DNA of 64,000 nt from Quillaja saponaria. Taxonomy: Eukaryota > Streptophyta > Magnoliopsida > Fabales > Quillajaceae. Made by a program: the position numbers and the translations under genes. Shown here one piece after another: positions 1-10,855 of the stretch. Numbering within the stretch: position 1 is the stretch's first letter; each line of letters starts with the position of its first letter. The stretch spans positions 20,441,994-20,505,993 of the forward strand of contig CM055614.1 in assembly GCA_029379385.1 (NCBI GenBank). Direction: 5' to 3'. The notes under the pieces were generated by a model that was not told the DNA's origin, ran no database searches, and saw nothing but the letters and a program-made list of their open reading frames with translations.

Positions 1-1117
1 ATAAAGGATCTATTACTCTTAGTAGAAAAGAGAGAATGTTTTATGAAGTCTATAAAAGATTTAACTTAAAGTATATGGCAATGATAGGTAGATATTAGAA
101 AATGAGTTTCTAATTTTCTCAATGAAGTTATAATCTTAAAATCTAGACACATATGACTAAATTTAGGGTTTGACATTATTTTCATACCCAAATAGATTTA
201 ATCGGAACATTACATGATAAAAGAATTGAATTATATGGTAACTGTTAACAGAAAGGTTCAAAAAGTTTACAGCCATGTTCATACTATTATAGGTAGTCAT
301 CATGTGTTGCTAGGCACCAATCTTGACTAGTAGAAAATTTTGATAATTAATTAATTATCTATAGATGATTAATTAATTAATCTTAGTTAAAGGGTGAATT
401 TTAAAAGAGCTTTAACTTAAAAAATTAGAATATGTTCTAATTTAATTGGACGGAGTCCAATAATAAATATATAAAAGTTATATGTCTAGTGTCATCGATA
501 GTTTGAACCTAGGGGTTATACATGATAAGACAATATTCAACTAAGGAGAGTCTTGGGCAATCACATAATTATTATAGTTTGTTAGGTATTAGATTTAATT
601 ATGATTAAATCCTAATATTAGCATAATCCCTAATGTGGTAGGATTGTCCAGTACATAGAAAGGTGGCTAGTTATTACAAATAAGACTTAACAAGCTAGGC
701 AATAAAAAGTGAAAATAATTGTACGTACAATACAGAGAGTCTAAAACCTTTAGAAGGATTTTAGGGCCAAGTATAATTCTTAAATTACAATAGTGATTTG
801 GTAACTTGTGCTAGCCCACAAGGAATCGCTTGGTAACCCCTCTCACTTTCAATCATGAAGGTCTTTAATTTGATTTGTTCATATGAATACACTTAGAGAT
901 GGGACACTTGTGCCATTGTTGTGCTCTTAATAAATCAACAAAGAGTGAAAGCTGAATCAAGAAAATGACGAAAGAATTGAAAACCTCAAAGGTACATAGT
1001 TCTCTAATTTCTTATTTAATTGTCAAACTATAATTAAGATCTTTCAAATAATCATAAGGTGATTTAGGTTTAAAGGAATTGATAATTTTAAATTCTAATG
1101 CGCATTTGATTTCCATA
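1..1117 (+). repeat. Partial copia-type LTR (copy 1, cut by the window edge)
   Basis: This stretch aligns by eye with the inner and 3' part of the LTRs at 40111-41240 and 47250-48340, and with 17493-18530. Shared landmarks are an opening ATAAAGGATCTATTACTC, the twin palindromes at 342-359 and 367-382, and the block on shared 'acaaggaatc' wording near 820. The terminal TAACA end of the LTR is missing: the sequence passes straight into a Harbinger transposase relic, with about 50 bases fewer than the equivalent junction at 18541. The 5' part lies outside the window. Confidence 0.8.
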
Positions 1118-1860
1118 TTTTCTTATTGCTTGAAGGAATATGAGGGTATGTCTCACAAGATGACAGAATGTTTTCTTCGTAATTCCAAACACCCTCTCAA
1201 CTGCGCACCTTAAACTTAAATGGTGGTAGTTGAAAATTTCCTTCTCATTTTTTAGAACATTTGTAAGGTGGTAGAAATCCGTTAGTTATGCCATATCCTG
1301 AATCAACCAAATAATATCTCACCTGAGGTGGGATTAGAAAATTTGAAAAAGGATTTGTCAAAGCTTCTCCAAGTATCCGGTTGTCGTATGTGGTTCCAGC
1401 CTATCTGTTTAAAACATATGTGTAGCACAAATTGAAGTCACATGCCGCCATCACATTTTGCGTTGATTATCCTTAAAATCCAACAAATCCCATTTGCCTA
1501 TCAAAGGGAAAATGAAACACAATATGAGTACCGTTGATGGCACTATTACAATGCTAGAAGAAAAGCATGCATCATTGATTCTCTCTTATTTAGCTTGGAA
1601 TAGAGTTGAATTCATGATCAATTGGCGTGATGATGTCAATGGCTAAGAACATGACACTTTGGAATACACACTTAAGCAGCTTGTGTATTGTTTCCCCATA
1701 GTGTTGCATCCTTTCTTTAATGTACGATTCGAAGCTCCTTTTCCTACCAAATACAAAAACATAGCAACCATTTCCTTAAAAAGAATATTTTTTGTTGGCT
1801 GCAGTTAATACATTTGTTTGAGAATTTGGCAAAATTTAAAGATGCATGACATTTCATTCT
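1118..1860 (-). pseudogene. PIF/Harbinger transposase pseudogene (copy 1)
   Basis: Read on the minus strand, this is a decayed HARBI1-like (DDE_4 superfamily) transposase. Near 1800-1650 there is a block reading EMVAMFLYLVGKGASN followed by a KERMQHYGET-type block, as in the N-terminal region of plant PIF transposases. Near 1545 the first catalytic motif, usually IDGTH, reads INGTH, so the first Asp is Asn. At about 1440-1280 comes the region around the second Asp, and at 1250-1120 the FNYHHLSLR-VERVFGI block typical of the C-terminal half. Stops and frameshifts occur throughout, so it cannot be functional. The C-terminal end abuts an LTR fragment, and the same arrangement recurs at 18.5 kb, so the junction is older than the duplication. 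Confidence 0.75.
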
Positions 1861-2044
1861 TAAATTATCGTGAAAACGAACAAGATTGTTGTTTTAACAC
1901 TTCATCTACCCACATGAGCCTTGTTTGCTAAGAGTTTTTGTATAAGATGTTTTTATAGGCGTTGCAATGTGTTTAGTCGAAGCATGTGCTACAACAATTA
2001 TATGCATTACCATGTGGTGATGCCATATTTGTAATTAAAGCAAG

Positions 2045-2360
2045 TGCAAATTATTTTCAAAATAAAATAATATTTGATAATATCAAAATTAAATAAATTA
2101 AATATAGCAAAAGTTAATTTCTAAAATAAAATTACAAAAAATATATAAATATATATATTATTTGATGATAGAACAATTTAAATAAATTAAATATAAGTGA
2201 AAGTTAATTTCTAAAATAAAATTACAAAACAAAATATAATTTGACAATAGCACAATTTAAATAAATAAAATATAGAGAAAATAAATTTCCGAAATAAAAT
2301 TACTAAACAACTTATAAAGAGCACAATTTAAATCAATTCCGAAATAAAATTATCATACAT
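2045..2360. repeat. Degenerate AT-rich tandem repeat
   Basis: A phrase close to 'aatttctaaaataaaattac' recurs about every 80-100 bases (near 2115, 2200, 2285 and 2335), each time with a nearby 'caatttaaat' or 'aaataaatta'. The copies have drifted and look like three to four units of a minisatellite-like array. No coding potential. It is followed by an A-run at 2484-2505. Confidence 0.5.
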
Positions 2361-2505
2361 AAAAAATATTGAGTATTTGGGAAAGAAAATCAAAAACTAA
2401 AAAATTAGAGAGTGGAAGGGAAAATTGAAGAGTAGGAAGTAGTTTGAGAAATGTTCGAATTTGAGAGAGTTAGGAATGAGGAGAAAAAAAAAAAAAAAAA
2501 AAAAA

Positions 2506-3120
2506 TTGTCATTTGTAACCGTTGGCATAAAAATATATACATATATATATTTTTTAGTGACCTATGGAATGTTTAAAAAAAATCTTGAAAGTAGGATCGT
2601 TGGGTAGCCCCACAGTCAGATTTTTAAATATTTGGCCTAGGGCACGCTGGGTATAAGGGAAAAAGGGGAGGCTGTTTTGGTGAAAAAAAAGGAAGAAAGG
2701 AAAACGGTGGGAATTAAGGGAAAAGGGAAAGGGCAAAATTGGGAGATGATGGGAATGGGCTGCAGCGCACCCCAAAAGCTTGAGGTGGGACTTGTTGGCC
2801 ACATGGCCTGGGGTCTTGGGACACGGTAATCCAAACTGGCCATGGTGCCTCCTGCGCGGGCCGTGCTCAATGTGCCACACTGCAGTGCGAAATCTAAACG
2901 GGCCATATTATACAATTTCTCAAAAAATAAATAATAATATAAAATTTCTATCACCAAATATATAAATAAATAAAAACTTTAAACTCGTTGGAGCAACCAA
3001 AACATTCAATCTGCATGCATGCAATCTGGTTTACACATAATCACGTACGGCAATTAACAAGTAATTCAAATCAATCCAACTGTCTGTAAATTTGGTAAAA
3101 GGTTGCTTCATATACAGCTT
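2506..3120. other. Intergenic sequence downstream of the acyltransferase pseudogene
   Basis: Mixed sequence with a short, more GC-rich patch at 2620-2910. Reading frames here are short and match nothing I recognise. It is the 3' flank of the minus-strand acyltransferase, whose stop codon is at 3121-3123. No gene supported. Confidence 0.4.
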
Positions 3121-3246
3121 TTAGTTATGGCATGTTTTGAGATAATCCCATGTCAAGGGCCTAAATACATGTGGAGCCAGAGTCTCTATTACAGCCAACT
3201 GCCCCTTCAAAATGTGAATGTAAACCACCCAATCACCGTTCCCTAT
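3121..3246 (-). pseudogene. BAHD acyltransferase exon 2, 3' end
   Basis: On the far side of the hAT element the acyltransferase frame resumes with NGDWVVYIHILKGQL and ends HVFRPLTWDYLKTC, then HN and a TAA stop (complement of 3121-3123). The position relative to the hAT terminus (3247) and the near-matching 8-bp target copy ttccctat (3239-3246) shows that this is the same exon as 7912-8578. Confidence 0.85.
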
Positions 3247-3708
3247 GGTTGGCAATGGACCGGATCGGGTTTGACCCGACCCGATCCAATATGTGATCCA
3301 GTGGGTCTTGGATCAAGCCCCATCCAATATTTTTGATCCATGGATCCTGGGCACTTGACCCAGACCTGATCCAAACCCGACCCATGCCTTTTTTTTTTTT
3401 TTTCCCCTTATAATAATTTGTACAATTAATTGCTGATGACAAAATAAAAATAAATAAAATAGGCATTGTGGGTTTGTCAAGCTTTTCATTAGTTTTAAAT
3501 CATCCAAACTAGGCATATCTTTGAACTAAAGTACACCAATAATGAAGCTTGTATAGTTACTACTAAGGTACAGAATTGCAAAGCAGTAAAACTTGTTTCA
3601 TGTCCTAACTTCTAATAAAACTACAAATAAAAATAAAGGGCTAAAGAGGTAGGAGAGGTTCAACATGCTGCTAGTAAACTTTTCATAAACAATTCAACTA
3701 AACATAAT

Positions 3709-5860
3709 TCAAATCCTTGTAGAAGCTCCAACTTCATCATGACCATCATCATGTATTGTAGCATATGTTATAGAATCTGTCCCTACAAATAACAAGGATA
3801 AAAAATAATTATTAATATTGAAAGTTTAAGGTAATAAAAAGAAAATAAATGCCTATTATATAGTGTAAAATTACCTTTCCTTTCTTCAACCCACAACCAA
3901 TTATGTGCACACATTAGAGCTTCCACAGGTCTATTCAATCTATTCCGGTGTATGCTAACCAATCTTCCACCTGTGCTAAAAGCTGATTCAGATGCAACTG
4001 TAGATACTGGTATAGCCAAGAAAGTCTCTAGCAATTGCTTGCAAGATTGGATATTTGATCCCATTCACCTTCCACCACATAAGTATATCAAAATCCTTAC
4101 TTCTTGGTAATACATCTTCATCTAAATAATGATCAAGTTCATATTTAACTTTCAAGTTCTTTGCTCTTTTATCATTCTTAATGAATAAGTCATATGCAGC
4201 CAATGGATCTTGACTTCCACCCTCACTCATATCTTGTGATAAATTTCCACTTGACTCAACTCCTCTAGAACATGAGTTACCACGACTCTGGTACTCAAAA
4301 ACCAAATCATATACAAGTTGAAGAATCCGTTCACTTTCCACTGCAAATCTATCTACATATATCTTTGGAAAGTAAAACTCAATTAATTTCATTTTATATC
4401 TGGGGTCTAACACGGTTGCAACTCCCACTACACCAGAAATAACATCCCAATATTTATCAAACTTGGCAATCATACTAGATGCCATTAGCTTAATCTGTGA
4501 ATTCGAAGAACTGAACCATTGCCCTAATGCCAATCTAACATTACAAATGCTAGGAAAGAAAAGATTGATAGTTGGATATTTTCTATCAGACAACTCCTCT
4601 GTAACTTCATAAAATATTTTTAACCTTCCACAAAGTTCCCTGGCAAATTCCCAATCTTCTTCAGTTATAGCTATCTTATACTTAGATGTCTCTTTTCTAA
4701 GCAAACGAGCAAATATAGACTTATAAACAATAGCTATTTCAAGCATAAGATAAATGGAGTTCCATCTTGTTGCAACATCAAGCACTAACTTCTTAGAATA
4801 AGAAATAAGCAAATGGCGGGCAGCTTCCTCAAACTTTTCTTCCCTCTTAGGCGTAGCCCTCCAAAACATGACACTCTCACGAATTTTATCTACACTTCTT
4901 TTAACTAATTGTAATCCAGCGTTCACAACTAAGTTTAAAACATGTGCAGCACAACGCATGTGTATCAAACTACCAGACAATATAAGAGAAGAAGAATCCA
5001 ACTTTTCTAACAAAACATCAATCATTGCATTGTTTGTTGAGCAATTGTCAAGAGTGACTGTGGAAATCTTCTTAGTAATATTCCAATGCAATAGGCAATC
5101 AAATAAGACTTGACAAAGTTTCTCTTTTGTATGTGGACAAAGAACATGAAAAAACCTAAAATAAAAGTACATATCACATAAATATTATAAGCATAATTAA
5201 GTAAAACGTACATATCACATAAATTTATATACATGCAATAAATTTGATAAAATACTTCAATATACGACTCTGCAATGTCCAAGATGCATCAATGTAATGC
5301 GCAGTGATCGCCATAAAACCCTTCTTTTGATTGCTTGTTGTCCACATGTCAGTGGTAATGGCAACTCTACCTTCATTATCTTCCATAAACTTCATAGTAA
5401 CTTCCTTTTTTGACTCGTATATCTTCATGATATCTTCTTTAATAGTGTTCCGAGAAACAACCTTAAATGATGGTTGAAGAGCAGTTGAACATCTCTTGAA
5501 TCCAATATGATCCACAATGGATAAAGGATATTCATGTAAGATTATCATTTTAGCAAGCTCATTTCTTGCTATCTTGGGATTAAATGAGCTTTCTTCTTAA
5601 TATATTTTTTTTGGAGATCTATTTAAATCCTTCAATGCTGGACATCTCTTATAGTGATTGCCTAAATGACTTGTCCCTTTCCCAGAGTCTCCACAAAAAT
5701 CTTTACCACAATAATGGCAAATTGCCTTTTCTTCTCCATTAATTTTTTTCTTGCTAAAATGATTCCAAACCCAACTTTTTGCTTTTACTTTTCTTGTTTC
5801 CCCAACACTAGCAGTATCTTCAACTTCAATATCGATACTAGCAGTATCTTCAATTGACAT
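3709..5860 (-). pseudogene. hAT transposase, BED zinc finger type (RICESLEEPER-like), lightly damaged
   Basis: Three exons can be placed: 5860-5256, 5155-3875 and 3782-3709. The GT-AG introns are 100 bp (5156-5255) and 92 bp (3783-3874), and reading stays in frame across both. The N-terminus has a BED zinc finger (SWVWNHF, then C48, C51, H69, C73). The DUF659-like core follows with TTDMWTT. Exon 2 carries RCAAHVLNLVV, the DVATRWNSIYLML block and the PLAAYDLF region. The C-terminal hAT dimerisation domain includes IPVSTVASESAFSTGGR and NWLW. I see two lesions: an in-frame TAA at 5597-5599 just after the BED domain, and a 1-bp frameshift near 4018-4020 at the start of the dimerisation domain. 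Ac/hAT transposases bind element ends and excise DNA in the nucleus; this copy needs both breaks bypassed, so it is called a pseudogene. Confidence 0.88.
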
Positions 5861-7740
5861 TATTTACCTAACTCACATGACAAAATACACGTGTACATAA
5901 AAAAAATTAGAAAAACATACTATCATTATTCCATCAATAAAAATAGCAAGGCAGCAACACAGTTAACAAAATAAGCATTATATAAAAAAGTCAACAAAAA
6001 TCTAAAAAAGTACAATCTACAAATTGAATCCGCTCTACAACAACAAAATTTCATTCACATTAAACAATGTAAAAGTAACTTACTCATATAACAACTTCGA
6101 TTAGTACCAGCCATTTATATATATGCTACATCTCATTGCCAGTGCAAACTTACTCATATAACAAAATTGAATCCACATGTTAGCTTTGTAACTTATTGTT
6201 GACTATCTTTCAACACATAGCTCATAATGTCATTTTCACATTTTTGTTAAGTACAAGGATTTTAATTACATGGGACCCATGCATATGAAGCCTAATTAAT
6301 TGGAAGGTGTGTCTATTCTTATTAATCTGTCCAAATTTGAATTCATATTTGGTAAATGACATTAAATTAAAACAATTACGCATGCAACCTAAAATTATGT
6401 AGTTGAAAGAAAATTAAGTCAAATAGCTGTCATCTTTTACCTATAGTAGAAAATGTATATAAATCACAACAACATCAATATTTTTTAAGTTCCTCTTTTA
6501 TTATTTTCGATTATTTTCCAGGATAATAGGACGAAAAGATAAGTTCCTTCCTGTATCTATTATTTTCATCATATATTCAAAATTTCAACATTATTAATTT
6601 AAATTGATGAAGCCTAATTAATTGGAAGGTGTATCTATTCTAACAGGAAAGAAGGAAATTATATATGTTTTATTATTTTAAAGGAAGTGAAGGATCCCAA
6701 GACACCCTTGCGCAATAGTGGCAAATTGCCTAATTAATTATTAGATATTACAAACAAAAGGTAATATGAGATCAGAAGATGGGTAAAAAACACCCTTGCG
6801 CAAGGCACGCACCTAAACACATGTACAAACACACACTTTCTCAGAAAACTTGCACAGTTGATGCAATTACTACTTATCCCGACTTTTCCTACTTTCCATA
6901 ATCTACAATTTAGAAAGGAAAGAATGGCATAAGAAAAGATGTTTCCTAATGTTGCACTTTCTCATAAGATTCTCAGTAAGACATCACAAGAAAGTCATAT
7001 TGCAGAAGAAACAAACTAACCTGATGTTGGAAAAATTGCATCTACAAGAAAAAATATATGATTGGCACTTCTGCATATGCTATGTCATAAAGTTTGACAA
7101 TTGGAATTCTTCTTATACAACAAATAATCATTTGAAGTCTGCATTTTGTTTTACTTTGACCACAGTTACTAAGTTAGCCTGTATGACGCATGGACTTGTC
7201 AATTATGGTGAACAAATTACCTTGATTAAATTTTCCAAACAATGGGTAGAGGACAGTTCTCACTTCGTCGCACAAGTGGGACGCCGGTGACTGAAGAAGA
7301 CTGAGGGAATCCGTCATTTACGTTGACCAGAGGGGCAACCTTCATTGGACTGAGAGGGACGACGGCGGTGATATCTGATGCAAACAAATCTGAGATATTA
7401 ACCTAACTCGATAAGATCTGGCACTGATTCGTCCTAGAGACTAAAAAATCAGAACAATCCCTTCATCCTAGAGACTAAAAGAAAAGCCCAATTTCAGAAA
7501 TTTTCTTGTTTTCAAAACAAACCCAAAACTCAGAAGTTAAAAATAGATGATTAGCAGACAAGGATTCAGAAAAAGAGGTGTTGCAGAGGGGTAGAAAAAG
7601 AAGAATACACTGAGGGATAGACAAAGCCATACCTAGAGAGCTTCAATCCAGACAACTACAAACAAGAATCTTCGAGATTGAGCAATCGGTGGAGAGCAAT
7701 CGGTGGAGGCTGGAAAATTCTTTCGTCAATGAACAAAGCT
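5861..7740. other. hAT 5' leader region
   Basis: Lies between the transposase start and the right subterminal repeats. Mostly AT-rich, becoming more mixed after 7250. A 113-codon plus-strand frame at 6949-7290 matches nothing I know and lies on the opposite strand to the transposase, so I do not call it a gene. A short phrase 'aattaattggaaggtg' occurs twice (near 6292 and 6611). Confidence 0.4.
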
Positions 7741-7911
7741 TGGAACCTAAAATATGATTTGGATCGGATTTTGTCCGACCTGATCCATTAACTTATGGAC
7801 ATTTTTATAAAAGACTCGATCCAACTTGTAGATCTAACTTTTAGAAAAATATCTTATCCAAATGCTTTGGATCGGCTCGGATATCCGATCCGACTCGATC
7901 CATTGCCATTC

Positions 7912-8578
7912 CTCCCTGTCGAGCTCCCCATCGGCATGACGTATCCGGAATCTCGCCCCATGGAAAATGGTATGACCCGAAAATAGGCCGCCCCCACCTA
8001 AAATCCATCTTTGATTCGGGGAACCTCTAACCTGATGACACCACGAAACCGGGTCCATCTACGGATCCTTTTGCATAAACCTTTCCCACACCGGGTACAG
8101 GGTGATAGGCCTCCACCCAGTCTATGAGAGTTGCCACAAAAATGCACTGAAAGATTCAAGTTTAGTGCCCTTGTTGATAGTGTTATTACTTTTTGAGTTT
8201 GCAAGCGATTGAATCTTGTTGATTTGGTCTGCCGTGATGTAGTAAATGCGGCTGATGAGGTGGTCGGGTTCAGGTTTGGAGTTAGATTGGGTTTCTTGGG
8301 GTTGTTTTGGTGGGGGGAGCATAGATACAGGGATGTACATGTCGTAGATGGAGGGAGGAATGGAACCAGGGCGTCGAGGGTTGAGTATTGATAGTCGGAA
8401 ACATGGTGGTGGTTGTCTCAACAGAGGAGGAGAGGACATCTGATTGGTGGGGTTAGAAGACTTAGCATGGGCCATCTGGGCCCACGAGATGAGAAACATG
8501 TTAGCTGAATAGGAAGTCTAATATGCGATGGTCAAAAGAGCACGCCACCACCAACCCACCACACTTGAGCTCAGTTGC
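7912..8578 (-). pseudogene. BAHD acyltransferase exon 2, 5' part
   Basis: Begins after a TTGCAG acceptor with ATELKCGGLVVACSFDHR, the region leading to the catalytic HxxxD histidine. It then continues, after a 1-bp frameshift, with ANMFLISWAQMAH and RRPGSIPPSIYDMYIP. It contains KLESFSAFLW, after which about 100 codons are missing and the text resumes at LIDWVEAYHPVPG. The DFRWG motif follows and the sequence ends at the 8-bp hAT target copy (7912-7919, ctccctgt). Confidence 0.85.
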
Positions 8579-8920
8579 CTGCAAGGTGTTAAATGAACCA
8601 AACTTTGATTAGTAAGAATCTAAAATAAATTTTATAATGAATTAATTTATGAGTTAAATAACACTAACATTAAATAATTAAATAATTTTATAAAAAAAAA
8701 TTTCATTTTATTTTTTCTTAATTTATGAGTTAGGCAATTCATAAGCTTTCTATTTCTGAATTAATGAATTTTACCGATAAATAGAATTTTGGTTGATTGA
8801 TATAATAATTTTTTTAATTAAAAAATTGTCGAAGTTGATTAGATGGAATTTTCTTTAGGTGCAGGATCCTTAGATTTTCTGGTAGACAACGTTTTGGCAA
8901 TTAGCTTGGACTCCTATGGA

Positions 8921-9236
8921 TAGGGTTAGGGTTAGGGTTAAAATTAGTGTTAGTGTTAGGATTAGGTTTAAGGTTAGGGTTAGGGTTAGGGTTAAGGTTA
9001 TAATTAAGATTAGAATTAGTGTTAGGGTTACAGGTTATGATTAGGTTTAGAGTTAGGATTAAGGTTAGAGTTAAGGTTAGGAGTAATTTTGTCTATTAAA
9101 GAAAAAGATAAAATGATAAGTAATTTATTAGATTTTCAATACTAACAATTAATTCTTATTTAACGTTGGAGTTATGATTAAGGTTAAATTAGAGTTAGGG
9201 TTACGGTTAAGTTTAGGTTAGGATTAGAGTTAGAGT
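8921..9236 (+). repeat. Degenerate telomere-like GGTTAG array inside the BAHD intron
   Basis: From 8921 to about 9082 the sequence is built of GGTTAG/AGGGTT hexamers with point variants (gttaga, gttaagg, attagt). After an interruption a second patch runs at about 9167-9236. The repeat unit is six bases (TTAGGG type), not the seven-base TTTAGGG of most plant telomeres. It lies in the intron of the acyltransferase pseudogene, transcribed on the opposite strand. Confidence 0.8.
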
Positions 9237-10023
9237 TACTCTCGCTCTTTATACTTTACAAACAATAATATAATTTACACATACATGAATTTAATTTTTT
9301 GAATAATTTCTTCATTATTTATTAGAGGTGGTCAATTGTGAAAAAGATTAGAGAAAATCTATGTTTAAATAAGTCAGCAATTAGTATTGATGCTACCTTT
9401 ATAATATATATATATTTTGCTTAAATAGAAAAGGTATTTGCAATTTTGCATATTCCAAATTAAAAAAATAAAATAAAATCTATGTAACATTAAATTTTCT
9501 TTAAAAGTTAAAAATTCACATTAGATAGTATAATTGTTAGGAGAATCATATTATGACACATGCAAGATAAGTTGGACATCAATTAATATTTTAATATCAC
9601 ATTAACTTAATTTTCTTTTCCAAACTAATACTTTAAAAATAAAATAATAAATATAAGTTTATAATGTTGTTAATAATAAATTACATAAAATAAAAAATAA
9701 ATTTAAATTTAAAATAAATAATAATAAATTAGTACATCCAACGAAACCAAATAAATCTAGAATATATATATTTAAACACTAATCACTTGTAGTCTGTGAA
9801 TTTTGTGATTGATTTCATTAAGATCATAATCATGAATTAAATCAGGCGGGTTATTTAGGAAATATTTGTTTTCTCTCTTATACAGTGAGATGAATTACGT
9901 AAAACCCATTTCATGCAAACTGAGTTTTAATCTTTCACCCAATGATTCCTAACAGAAAACATGTTTCAATTTTTAATATGCCCTTGATGTTATAAAAGAA
10001 ATTAAAGAAAAAGATCAACTGAC

Positions 10024-10481
10024 TTGTATTGCAAGGACGCCATGCTTCTTGTGGGGCACAAACTTTCCTTCAATGGTTTCATCTGGATTGTACAAGTTGA
10101 GTTGTTGAAGCACAACGCCGGCAAATGCTTCCACAAACTCAACCCCATGGTTGTTGCAAAGTAGCTCAGGCTCACAACTTCACCAGCAAGAGCATAGTAT
10201 GAAACCAGGGCCTGAGCTAAGCCCTTTTTCAATGTCGCCACCATGGACGCAAAGCCTGAGCCTCCTCCCCTCGAGGTGGTCGTAGTGGTGGTGGTGGTTG
10301 GATTTTTGTAGCAAAAGAAGACACCCACGTCAACCGCTGGCAAAAGTAAATCAAGGTTTGATAGTGGCAGCCAATGATCATGCATTGCCAGAGCCGCGGC
10401 CACCAACTTTACTTTGTTCACAGTCACTATGAATTCTCCGCCTCCTCCTCCTCCTGCTACACAGTACTCACTCATGGCCAT
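10024..10481 (-). pseudogene. BAHD acyltransferase exon 1
   Basis: Starts at an ATG at 10481 and reads [12 protein letters not shown], followed by a glycine run, then the BAHD N-terminal pattern [15 protein letters not shown] and [11 protein letters not shown] Thr run (ACC/ACT repeats) and a Gly-rich stretch follow, probably simple-repeat expansions. After LAGEVV the frame shifts at about 10169-10175. The other frame then resumes the family pattern ([17 protein letters not shown], and later [12 protein letters not shown]) up to the GT donor. The junction carries the short word GTGAG, consistent with a small deletion between two GTGAG copies; the exact ancestral sequence is inference. Confidence 0.85.
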
Positions 10482-10824
10482 GTTATAAATTCCTAGTTAT
10501 TCTATGATCAATGGAAATTTATGCATACAAAATCTCAATGAGATGGGATCAGATAATGAATGAATTTATTGAACCTAACGAGGAGACTTAGCATAATGTG
10601 AAAATTTTTAAGTCAACTACTAGGAATAATTCAGTAAACAATAACCATGAAGTAATATGCAGCATGTGAAAAATTTTAGAAGATGAAATTGACTGAGTTA
10701 GAATCATCTACATTGATATCACATGGGGACTTATAGGGGCATGGGCATTACAGAATTTTGAAAATTTGTAGTTTTTTCCCAAAGATTTATATTTTTCATA
10801 TTCTGACCCTTAGAGGATTTTTGG

Positions 10825-10855
<31 letters not shown>

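Larger units (their letters stand above)
3247..7911 (-). mobile_element. hAT-family DNA transposon (4665 bp), coding strand minus
   Basis: The ends are short inverted repeats: GGTTGGCAATGG at 3247 and, read inward from 7911, GAATGGCAATGG. The flanks are 8-bp target copies ttccctat (3239-3246) and ctccctgt (7912-7919), matching at 6 of 8 positions. Both subterminal regions (3258-3390 and about 7740-7900) are crowded with GATCC/GATCGG words, as expected of hAT transposase-binding regions. The interior holds a three-exon transposase (3709-5860) and about 2 kb of 5' leader (5861-7740). The boundaries are supported independently because the acyltransferase reading resumes on each side. Confidence 0.85.
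3121..10481 (-). pseudogene. BAHD acyltransferase pseudogene, two exons, split by a hAT element
   Basis: BAHD enzymes move an acyl group from acyl-CoA to alcohols or amines in the cytosol. The best overall resemblance is to coniferyl-alcohol/shikimate-type acyltransferases, but the exact substrate class is uncertain. Exon 1 is 10481-10024 and exon 2 starts at 8578. The 1445-bp intron (8579-10023) has GT-AG ends at the usual BAHD position, just after the AIQ residues. The catalytic HxxxD motif is present as HRILD (8516-8530). The second family motif, DFGWG, is DFRWG (7991-8005). The C-terminal DWVVYIHILKGQL block lies beyond the transposon at 3232-3121. Lesions: a frameshifting deletion in exon 1, a 1-bp shift after HxxxD, an internal deletion of roughly 100 codons near 8130, a stop at 8027-8029, a further 1-bp shift near 7955, and the hAT insertion. 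Family assignment is strong; the gene is clearly dead. Confidence 0.88.

Noticed and set aside
2554..2957. Two overlapping minus-strand frames of 106-108 codons
   Set aside because: Low-complexity Phe/His/Pro-rich readings of a purine-rich stretch; no domain, and the two overlap in different phases.
3233..3516. Minus-strand frames next to the acyltransferase C-terminus
   Set aside because: They run across the hAT terminus and its GATCC repeats; chance readings.
6949..7290. 113-codon plus-strand frame
   Set aside because: Lies in the hAT leader opposite to the transposase; no recognisable motif and repetitive junction composition.
7795..8391. Plus-strand frames over the acyltransferase second exon
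   Set aside because: Antisense shadows of the minus-strand BAHD coding sequence.
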